DNA from: DATLED01 sp035525495
GTDB taxonomy: Bacteria > Actinomycetota > Acidimicrobiia > Acidimicrobiales > CADCTF01
Direction of reading: 5' to 3'
Length of the DNA stretch: 14,726 nucleotides
NCBI GenBank assembly: GCA_035525495.1
Contig: DATLED010000038.1
Location: 1-14,726 of the forward strand
Shown here: one piece after another, positions 7,050 to 13,206 of the stretch
Position numbering within the stretch: the first letter of the stretch is position 1
Layout: each line of letters begins with the position of its first letter
Translations under genes and position numbers: made by a program
Notes under the pieces: generated by a model
What the model saw: only the letters and a program-made list of their open reading frames with translations
What the model was told of the DNA's origin: nothing
The model's database searches: none

Positions 7050-7508
7050 GTGAGTACATACACCATCGGGGAGGTCGCCGGCCGGAGCGGCTTCACCGCC
7101 TCGGCCCTGCGCTACTACGAAGGCATCGGGCTCGTCTCGCCGCCGAGGCGAACGGACGCCGGCTACCGCCTCTACGACGACGACAGCCTGGCGCGGCTGG
7201 CATTCGTCTCCCGCGCCAAGCACCTCGGCTGCAGCCTCGAGGAGATCACGGATCTGGTCGCCGTGTGGGACGGAACGTGCGAGCCTGTCCAGCGCCGCTT
7301 CCACGACCTCATCACCGCCAAGCTGGCCGAGACCGAGCGCCAGATCGCCGAGCTGACCGCACTCCACTCGCAGCTCGCGGGCGCTGCGGCACAACTCGCG
7401 GGCCCCGTCGTTGACGGCCTGTGCGACGGCGAATGCGCCTGCATGACGGCGGGCCAGGCAACGCTCATCAACCCACCAACGCGGCGAGCGAGGGCCGCGG
7501 TGCGATGA
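7050..7508 (+). CDS. MerR-family metal-responsive transcriptional regulator
   Basis: From GTG 7050 the product has 152 residues. The start fits the family N-terminus (STYTIGEVA) and the promoter, which covers the only upstream alternative (TTG 7011). Residues 5-70 form the MerR winged helix-turn-helix with ALRYYEGIGLVSPPRR and GYRLYDDD. A long dimerisation helix spans about 80-115. Candidate metal ligands are Cys77 at the head of the helix and the cluster CDGECAC (Cys125, Cys129, Cys131) in the C-terminal loop. This three- to four-Cys pattern suits a soft or thiophilic metal such as Hg, Cd or Zn rather than an organic ligand; the exact metal is not decidable. Its stop overlaps the next start (ATGA), so it is co-transcribed with the MerF-like gene, which argues for mercury or a similar ion. 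Confidence 0.9.
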   Translation: MSTYTIGEVAGRSGFTASALRYYEGIGLVSPPRRTDAGYRLYDDDSLARLAFVSRAKHLGCSLEEITDLVAVWDGTCEPVQRRFHDLITAKLAETERQIAELTALHSQLAGAAAQLAGPVVDGLCDGECACMTAGQATLINPPTRRARAAVR

Positions 7509-7785
7509 CCACCGCCCGGACTCGCGGACGCACCTTCAGCACAATCGGCATCGGCGTCGTTGCCTGCGCCGCCTGCTGTGCCGGCCCCGTGATCGCCATC
7601 CTCGGAGGGATCACCATCGCCGGCATCGCCGGCACCGTCGCTTCGGCGCCAGCGCGCTCATCGCCTCCATCGTCATGGCCACGGTCGTGGTGACCGGGCG
7701 CCGTCGCCGACAGACCGCATGCCCCGTCGACGTCGCAGACTCGATTCCGGTGGATCCGCCGCGGCGGCGTGAGACCGTCCGGTGA
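7505..7785 (+). pseudogene. MerF/MerT-like small metal transporter, frameshifted
   Basis: ATG 7505 overlaps the merR stop. The first 46 codons give a helix with CAACCAGP (Cys21, Cys24, Cys25) like the vicinal-Cys helix of MerF/MerT uptake proteins. At about 7642 the frame goes wrong and stops at 7693 after a low-quality tail. The other frame continues the expected second helix (FGASALIASIVMATVVVTG) and a tail with RRRRQTACPVD, ending at TGA 7783-7785. Restoring one base in GCTTCGG (as GCTTTCGG) would give about 93 residues, a normal size for MerF-like proteins. It is either a pseudogene or a sequencing error in a short T run. Confidence 0.72.
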
Positions 7786-7831
7786 AGCAGAACGCAGCGA
7801 GGATAGGTCACGACTGAACGAGAGAACGCCG

Positions 7832-8188
7832 ATGAAGCTCATTCCCATCGACGACGACACCGCTCCCATCGCTTGCACCATCACGACCGACGAGATTCCC
7901 GCCCGCGTCGAACTCATCGAACGCATGCGTGCCAACTTGGACCGCCTCGATCGGACGGAGCACGGTCTGCTCCTGCACTTCCCGGTACAAGACGACATCG
8001 AGGCTGACCTCGAGCGGTTCGCCATCGATGAGAAGCGCTGCTGCGAGTTCTGGGGGTTCGAGGTCCTTCTCGGCGACGACCTGACGCTTCGGTGGGACGC
8101 GCCGCCGACCGCCGCAGCACTGATCGACCGCCTCGAGGCCTTCTTCCGGGGAGACGAACCCGCGCTCGATCTCGCCGGCTTGTTGTAG
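7832..8188 (+). CDS. Small Cys-Cys motif protein of metal-resistance loci, unknown function
   Basis: ATG 7832 gives 118 residues, with only a weak GAGAG upstream. The protein is acidic and appears soluble, with alpha/beta content. The clearest motif is EKRCCEFWGFEV (Cys70, Cys71), which resembles the ERCCPF.F.L motif I recall in small proteins encoded beside mercury or arsenic regulators. A further cysteine (Cys14) is near the start. A metal-binding or thiol role is plausible but unproven. It lies 46 bp after the MerF-like remnant and before the copper pump operator, and may belong to the merR transcript. Confidence 0.7.
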   Translation: MKLIPIDDDTAPIACTITTDEIPARVELIERMRANLDRLDRTEHGLLLHFPVQDDIEADLERFAIDEKRCCEFWGFEVLLGDDLTLRWDAPPTAAALIDRLEAFFRGDEPALDLAGLL

Positions 8189-8294
8189 AGACTCGTCGAC
8201 AGAGCAGCCCGCGACGCCCAAGGTCGAACCGGGCGAAGTCGAGATCGGCGCGCCTCGTCGGCCGCTGCTGAGTTCCGGCTCGACCTCTGGTGGA

Positions 8295-8311
8295 ATACCC
8301 CCCCAGGGTAT
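8295..8311. promoter_or_regulatory. CsoR-type copper operator
   Basis: ATACCC (8295-8300) and GGGTAT (8306-8311) are a perfect inverted repeat around CCCCA: ATACCCCCCCAGGGTAT. G/C-tract dyads flanked by AT of this form are the known operators of CsoR/RcnR repressors. It ends 16 bp before the Shine-Dalgarno sequence AAGGAGG (8328-8334) of the fused gene, so a bound repressor would block transcription. The rest of 8189-8340 shows nothing else I can support. Confidence 0.75.
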
Positions 8312-8340
8312 AGGGTTGGGAGAGTCGAAGGAGGCGGGAG

Positions 8341-10476
8341 ATGAACGGATTCACGCTGACGAAGGACGATCTGCTCGAGCGGCTGCGCCGCAGCGAGGGC
8401 CGAGCCCGAGGGGTCACGGGGATGGTCGAGGAAGACCGGTACGCGACCGCACCATCAAGAGCTGAGGCGCACTCCACGTCGTCTACCGACCAAGGCGGCC
8501 ACGCCACGGGCCACGGCGACCACATCGGCATGTTTCGCCGCCGCTTCTGGTGGAGCCTGCTCCTGACGATCCCGGTTGTCGCCACCAGCCACATGGTCAT
8601 GGACTGGATCGGATACGACCTCGATACCCCAGGCGTGGGCCTCGTTGGCCCCGTCCTCGGTTCGGTCCTCTTCTTCTGGGCTGGTCTGCCGTTCCTCACT
8701 GGCGGCTCCCGCGAGATCCGCAGCCGTGAGCCGGGGATGATGCTGCTCATCGCGATGGCGATCACCGTCGCTTACTCGGCGTCGATGGCGACGTCGCTCG
8801 GTAGGTTCGACCTCGAGTTCTGGTGGGAGTTGGCGGCCCTCATCACGATCATGCTGCTCGGTCATTGGCAGGAGATGAAGGCGCTCGGTCAAGCGTCGGG
8901 TGCCCTCGCCGCCCTGGCCGCGCTCTTGCCGGACCAGGCGGAACGCGTCAACCCCGAGGGAACCTTGTCGACGGTCCTGCTCGATGAGTTGTGCGCCGGG
9001 GATGTCGTGCTGGTCCGCTCGGGCGGGCGCGTTCCTGCCGACGGCGCGATCGTCGAAGGAGAGGCTGAGCTCGACGAGTCGATGATCACCGGCGAATCGC
9101 GTCCCGTCTCCAAGGCAGCTGGGGACCGCGTCGTTGCGGGGACGGTCTCGACGGACTCATCGATCCGGGTTCGGGTCGACGCTCTCGGCGAGGACACCGC
9201 CCTTGCCGGCATCCAGCGACTCGTCGCCGAAGCCCAGATGTCGAAGTCCCGGGTCCAGGCGCTCGCCGACCGAGCTGCCGCGCTGCTCTTCTACGTCGCG
9301 GCATCCGCCGGCGTGATCACGTTCCTCGCCTGGAGCGCCGTCGGCGAGGTCGACACCGCCGTCTGGTTGACCGTCGGTGTGCTCGTCATCAGCTGCCCCC
9401 ACGCCCTGGGTCTGGCGATCCCGCTCGTCATGAGCTTGTCGTCGGCGATGGCCGCCCGCGCCGGGATCCTCGTGAAGGACCGCCTCGCGCTCGAGCGGAT
9501 GCGCAGCGTCGACACCGTCATGTTCGACAAGACCGGCACCCTGACCAAGGGCGAGCACGCCGTGCTCGGCGTGGTCACCGCAGGCCGGCTCGCCGAGCAA
9601 GACGTGATACGCATCGCCGGAGGCGTCGAGAGCGACTCCGAGCACCCCCTCGCTCGGGCCATCGTCCGATGGGCGACCACCGCAGGAGACATCGCCCAGG
9701 CCAGCGGGTTCCGCTCGATCACCGGCCGTGGCGTCGAAGCGACCGTTGATGGGTCCATCTTCGCCATGGGAGGCCCGGCGCTGCTTCGGGAACGTGAGCT
9801 CGTGGAGCCGGATGGCCTCGTCGCCAGGACCGAGTCGTGGCGGTCGCGTGGAGCCGCCGTCCTCTACCTCGTCGGCCCCGACGGCATCGACGGAGTGTTC
9901 GGACTCGAGGACGAGGTTCGACCCGAAGCTCGTCGGGCCGTGCGAGATTTGCAGGAGCTCGGCGTTCGAGTCGTGATGATCACGGGCGACGCCCGCCAGG
10001 TCGCGGACGCGGTGGGACGCGACTTGGGGGTCGACGAAGTCATGGCCGAGGTCCTCCCCGAAGACAAGGGCGCCAAGGTCGCCGAGCTGCAGTCCCGAGG
10101 CCTGAAGGTGGCGATGGTCGGCGACGGCGTCAACGACGCTCCCGCCTTGGCCCGAGCCGACGTCGGCCTCGCCATCGGCGCCGGCACCGACGTCGCCATC
10201 GAGTCCGCCGGCGTGATCCTCGCGTCCAGCGACCCCCGCAGCGTTGTCGGGGTCATTCGGCTCTCCAAGGCCAGCTACCAAAAGATGATCCAGAACCTCG
10301 CCTGGGCGGCGGGCTACAACATCGTCGCCATCCCGCTCGCCGCCGGCGCCCTGGCATGGGCCGGTCTCACACTCCCGCCGGCCGTCGGCGCCCTCCTCAT
10401 GAGCGTGTCGACGATCGCCGTCGCTGCCAACGCGCAGCTCCTGCGCCGTCTCGACCTCCGACCCAGCAACCCGTGA
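8341..10476 (+). CDS. copB: CopB-type P1B-3 copper ATPase with a CsoR N-terminal leader (gene fusion)
   Basis: ATG 8341 has a strong AAGGAGG six bases upstream; product 711 residues. Residues 1-34 read as the start of CsoR (KDDLLERLRRSEG..., MVEEDRY) and end exactly where CsoR has its first copper-binding Cys. From about residue 43 a His-containing stretch (GGHATGHGDH) begins a CopB-like pump, which has no HMA domain. Seen in order: membrane helices from about 69; TGES 250-253; the metal-site motif CPH 352-354, which defines P1B-3; phosphorylation site DKTGT with Asp396; HP 435-436; TGD 548-550; GDGVND 594-599; YN 658-659; MSVST 687-691. All catalytic motifs are present. Family members export Cu(I)/Cu(II) or Ag(I) using ATP. 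The gene ends 29 bp from the convergent arsI-like gene. Confidence 0.93.
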   Translation: MNGFTLTKDDLLERLRRSEGRARGVTGMVEEDRYATAPSRAEAHSTSSTDQGGHATGHGDHIGMFRRRFWWSLLLTIPVVATSHMVMDWIGYDLDTPGVGLVGPVLGSVLFFWAGLPFLTGGSREIRSREPGMMLLIAMAITVAYSASMATSLGRFDLEFWWELAALITIMLLGHWQEMKALGQASGALAALAALLPDQAERVNPEGTLSTVLLDELCAGDVVLVRSGGRVPADGAIVEGEAELDESMITGESRPVSKAAGDRVVAGTVSTDSSIRVRVDALGEDTALAGIQRLVAEAQMSKSRVQALADRAAALLFYVAASAGVITFLAWSAVGEVDTAVWLTVGVLVISCPHALGLAIPLVMSLSSAMAARAGILVKDRLALERMRSVDTVMFDKTGTLTKGEHAVLGVVTAGRLAEQDVIRIAGGVESDSEHPLARAIVRWATTAGDIAQASGFRSITGRGVEATVDGSIFAMGGPALLRERELVEPDGLVARTESWRSRGAAVLYLVGPDGIDGVFGLEDEVRPEARRAVRDLQELGVRVVMITGDARQVADAVGRDLGVDEVMAEVLPEDKGAKVAELQSRGLKVAMVGDGVNDAPALARADVGLAIGAGTDVAIESAGVILASSDPRSVVGVIRLSKASYQKMIQNLAWAAGYNIVAIPLAAGALAWAGLTLPPAVGALLMSVSTIAVAANAQLLRRLDLRPSNP

Positions 10477-10505
10477 TGAACCGTCAGGCACCACGAGGAG
10501 GCTCG

Positions 10506-10991
10506 TCAGCAGCACCCCTTGACGCTCGTCTCGCCAGCGGGGACGTCGGCCAGCTCGGGCGTGGCGCAGGCGTCCGCGCCACACACCCCCGTCTCCCCGC
10601 AGGATTCCCGTAGACCGCTGCCGGCGATGTCGCTGTCGGCGAGCACGGTGTAGATCTCCCACGGCGCCCCGTCGGGATCATCGACCCACACCTTCTCCTG
10701 CTGGGCGTAGCAGCACACGCCGGACTCATCGGCGGTGGACAGCCCCTCGCCCTCGAGACGCCGCTGCGCATCGGCGACCTCACCTGTCGAGAACACCTCG
10801 ACGCCCAGGTGGTTCAGGGTGCCCGCGGCACCGGCGTTCTCGATGAGCACGAGCTTGAGCGCCGGCTCGTCGATGGCGAAGTTGGCGTAGCCCGGCTTGC
10901 GCTTCGCCGGCGCCGTCTTGAAGAGCTTCGAGTAGAAGTCGACGGCCGCATCGATGTCGGTGACGTTGATGGCGAGCTGGATCCGGGACAC
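10506..10991 (-). CDS. arsI: ArsI/CadI-family vicinal-oxygen-chelate protein (C-As lyase or cadmium-induced)
   Basis: The start is GTG 10991 with GGAGG at 11003-10999 seven bases before it; product 161 residues. The glyoxalase/dioxygenase fold begins SRIQLAINVTDIDAAVDFY. Expected iron ligands are Gln5, His61 (NHLGVEV) and Glu112 (WEIYTV), a set I recall from characterised ArsI. Cys93-Cys94 in GVCCYAQ match the vicinal pair that binds trivalent organoarsenicals. A C-terminal tail carries five more cysteines (131, 137, 142, 160, 161), suited to metalloid binding. ArsI splits the carbon-arsenic bond of methyl- or aryl-As(III); CadI homologues are induced by cadmium. I favour ArsI because the catalytic ligands are intact. 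It is divergent from the GlxA remnant and has its own promoter with palindromes. Confidence 0.9.
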   Translation of the reverse strand: MSRIQLAINVTDIDAAVDFYSKLFKTAPAKRKPGYANFAIDEPALKLVLIENAGAAGTLNHLGVEVFSTGEVADAQRRLEGEGLSTADESGVCCYAQQEKVWVDDPDGAPWEIYTVLADSDIAGSGLRESCGETGVCGADACATPELADVPAGETSVKGCC

Positions 10992-11022
10992 TGGCGGGCC
11001 TCCTACGGCTGCTTTCGTCGTG

Positions 11023-11052
11023 CGGTCGTATCGACCGGTGTGAATACGACCG
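11023..11052. promoter_or_regulatory. Perfect 9-bp inverted repeat in the arsI leader
   Basis: CGGTCGTAT (11023-11031) and ATACGACCG (11044-11052) are perfectly complementary around a 12-base centre. The right arm overlaps the predicted -10 of the arsI-like gene and the left arm lies in its 5' leader. It could be a second operator or an RNA hairpin in the leader. Confidence 0.5.
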
Positions 11053-11077
11053 TAGAACGTCCATCGACCGATGTCAA
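11049..11077 (-). promoter_or_regulatory. arsI promoter with ArsR-like palindrome
   Basis: On the minus strand the -35 TTGACA (11077-11072) and -10 TACGGT (11054-11049) are 17 bp apart. CATCG-GT-CGATG (11073-11062) is a perfect dyad that begins in the -35 and fills the spacer, a usual place for ArsR/SmtB repressor binding. The predicted transcript starts about 50 bp before GTG 10991. No ArsR gene is in the window. Confidence 0.6.
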
Positions 11078-11162
11078 TGTGTTCCTGGCCGCTTCGCCCA
11101 GTGGCAGGATTCGTGGGGTACATGTCCTTGCTGCCATGGGTGGCGAGGCGCACGATGCGGGG

Positions 11163-12122
11163 GTGCGAAAGGTCGTGGTCGTCGCCTTCGACGGGGTCCA
11201 GTCATTGGACGTCGCGGGTCCCGTGGAGGTGTTCACGCGCGGGGGCGAGCTTGCCGGCGACCGCTATGACGTCGAGGTCGTCGGACCCTCCGCAGGGTCG
11301 ATCACGACGTCCAGCGGCATGACCTAGTGGGTGGTGCGCGGCCTGCCCGCCGTCCGAGGCCCCGTCGACACCCTCGTCGTTGCCGGCGGCGACGGCACGG
11401 CGCACGCGCTCGCCGATGCGGGCTTCGTCGCCTGCATCCGCCGCGTCGGGCGCCGTTCGCGCCGGGTCACGTCGGTGTGTTCGGGCGCCTTCCTCCTCGC
11501 GAAGTCGGGTTCCTCTCGGGCCGGCGGGCGACGACCCACTGGGTCTCGTGCGACACGTTGGCTCGGCGCTACCCCGACGTCGACGTCGACCCCGAGCCGA
11601 TCTTCGTGCGGGACGGCAACGTCGGCACCTCCGCCGGCGTCACCCGGGATGGACCTCGCACTGGCGCTCGTCGAGGAGGACCACGGCCGAGAGGTCGCCC
11701 GGGCCACGGCCCGCCGGCTCGTGATGTACCTCCAGCGCCCGGGCGGACAGGCGCAGTTCAGCGCGCCGCTCCGTGCGCAGACCGCCTCGGGTCGAGAGCC
11801 GATCCGCGAGGTCCAACGTTGGATCGTTGCCCACCCGGATGGCGACTGCTCGGTTGAAGCGCTCGCTGCGCGGGCGGCGATGAGCCCGCGCAACTTCGCG
11901 CGCGCCTTCAACAGCGAGCTCGGCGCCACGCCGGCGCGCTGGGTCGAGGAGGTGCGCGTCGACGCCGCGCGGCTGTTCCTCGAGTCGTCCCACCGCTCCG
12001 TCGAATCGGTGGCCGCCGCCACTGGCTTCAGCAGCGCCGAGACGCTCCGACGCGCCTTTGTCCACCGCCTCCACGTCTCCCCGTCCGACTACCGCAAGCG
12101 CTTCAGGAAGGAACCCGCATGA
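11163..12122 (+). pseudogene. GlxA-family transcriptional regulator (DJ-1/PfpI + AraC), degenerate
   Basis: GTG 11163 opens RKVVVVAFDGVQSLDVAGPVEVF, the DJ-1/PfpI-like domain. An in-frame TAG at 11325-11327 interrupts it. The same frame continues through SVCSGAFLLAKSG; at about 11507-11510 the expected sequence (FLSGRRATTHWVSCDTLARR) moves to another frame, and at about 11646-11649 it returns with MDLALALVEEDHGREVA. The C-terminal AraC-type double helix-turn-helix (about 11800-12110, SVEALAARAAMSPRNFARAF and SVESVAAATGFSSAETLRRAF) is intact. Full-length relatives have about 320 residues, as here. With one nonsense codon and two indels, the whole regulator cannot be made. A C-terminal AraC-only fragment might be. 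The stop overlaps the next start (ATGA). Confidence 0.88.
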
Positions 12123-12706
12123 TCACGACCGGCATCCTCTTGTTCGACGACGCCGAAGAGCTCGACTATGCCGGCCCGTGGGAGGTTTTGACGATGGCCC
12201 GAAAGAAGGGCGACACCGTCGTCACTATCGCCGAAGGACCCGATCCGATCCGCAGCGCCAAAGGCCTGCGGGTGCTCCCGGACCACACCTTCGACGACGC
12301 GCCTCCGCTCGACGTCATCCTCGTGCCCGGCGGCCAGGGCACGCGCCGCGAGGTCGACAACACCGTCCTCACCGACTGGCTCCGCAAGGTCAGCGAATCG
12401 GCAACGTGGGTGACGAGCGTCTGCACCGGGTCGTTTCTCCTGCACGCCGCCGGCCCAGCCCGGCGCGGACGCGTCACCACGCACTGGGCCGCCATCGACG
12501 AGCTGCGCGAGCGCGCGCCGGACCTGACCGTCGTCGACGACGCCCGCTGGGTCGTCGACGGCAACGTCGTCACCGCAGCGGGGGTCTCCGCCGGCATCGA
12601 CATGGCGCTCTGGCTCGTCGGTCAGCTCTACGACGTTGCCCACGCGCGCGCCGTCCAGCGCTTCATCCAGTACGACCCCGCGCCGCCCTACCAGGCCGAC
12701 TCCTAG
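12119..12706 (+). CDS. DJ-1/PfpI-family protein, isocyanide hydratase-like
   Basis: ATG 12119 overlaps the upstream pseudogene stop by 4 bp. The 195-residue product is a single DJ-1/PfpI domain: LDYAGPWEV (Asp16), then the nucleophile elbow TSVCTGSFLL with Cys102, THWA, and the C-terminal QYDPAPPYQ. It lacks the AraC domain of GlxA regulators. The Asp and Cys positions are close to those of bacterial isocyanide hydratase, but many unassigned members share them. Its coupling to a regulator with the same first domain suggests that the regulator once sensed a related small molecule. Its stop overlaps the convergent acetyltransferase stop by four bases. Confidence 0.88.
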   Translation: MITTGILLFDDAEELDYAGPWEVLTMARKKGDTVVTIAEGPDPIRSAKGLRVLPDHTFDDAPPLDVILVPGGQGTRREVDNTVLTDWLRKVSESATWVTSVCTGSFLLHAAGPARRGRVTTHWAAIDELRERAPDLTVVDDARWVVDGNVVTAAGVSAGIDMALWLVGQLYDVAHARAVQRFIQYDPAPPYQADS

Positions 12707-13197
12707 ACCAACCTCTGCATCAGCGCGACGTCGAGCCACTTGCCGAATTTCCGGCCGACCTCCCGCTCGGTGCCGACGAGCTCGAACCCGCAGGCCGTGT
12801 GGAGGGCAATCGACGCTTCGTGCCCGCCGACGATGCGCGCCATCACGGAGTGGAACCCGTGGACGTCGGCGAGGCGGACGAGCTCGGCGAGGACGAGTCG
12901 CCCGACGCCTTTCCCTCGGTGGTCGTGGTGGACGTACACCGAGTCCTCGACGGTCGTCGAGTAGGCAGGGCGGCTGCGGTACGGCGACAGCGACCCGAAC
13001 CCGGCGACTTCCCCGGTGTCCTCGACGGCGACCACGGCGGGATGGGCCCCCGCGTGCTCCTGGAGCCACTGCCGCTGCTGCCCGAGCGAGCGAGGGACCA
13101 GGTCGAACGTCACCGTCGACCCGATGACCTCGCGGTTGTAGATCGTGCGGATCGCCTCCGCGTCCTCGCCCGTCGCCAACCGCACGGCAATCGCCAT
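12703..13197 (-). CDS. GNAT N-acetyltransferase, phosphinothricin acetyltransferase-like
   Basis: ATG 13197 gives 164 residues, a normal length for this branch. The acetyl-CoA binding motif is HRGKGVG (Arg94-Gly99). Segments YRSRPAYSTTVEDSVYV and VGRKFGKWLDVALMQ are typical of the Pat/Bar/MnaT group, which acetylates phosphinothricin, methionine sulfone/sulfoximine or other amino-acid-like amines. Chromosomal members often have a housekeeping detoxification role, so a herbicide-resistance label would be too strong. It starts 9 bp after the stop of the ATPase-like gene and is probably co-transcribed with it. Confidence 0.9.
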   Translation of the reverse strand: MAIAVRLATGEDAEAIRTIYNREVIGSTVTFDLVPRSLGQQRQWLQEHAGAHPAVVAVEDTGEVAGFGSLSPYRSRPAYSTTVEDSVYVHHDHRGKGVGRLVLAELVRLADVHGFHSVMARIVGGHEASIALHTACGFELVGTEREVGRKFGKWLDVALMQRLV

Positions 13198-13206
13198 GCC
13201 CCGAAG

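Noticed and set aside
5757..7394. 545-codon open frame on the minus strand
   Set aside because: It lies antisense to the MFS and MerR genes, is rich in Asp, Gly, Glu and Arg as GC-rich shadows are, and shows no domain.
9157..10662. 501-codon open frame on the minus strand
   Set aside because: It is antisense to the CopB-type ATPase, whose catalytic motifs fix the coding strand.
12703..13197. Naming the acetyltransferase as a herbicide-resistance gene
   Set aside because: The Pat/Bar-like motifs are shared by housekeeping amino-acid-analogue acetyltransferases, so the specific substrate is not supported.
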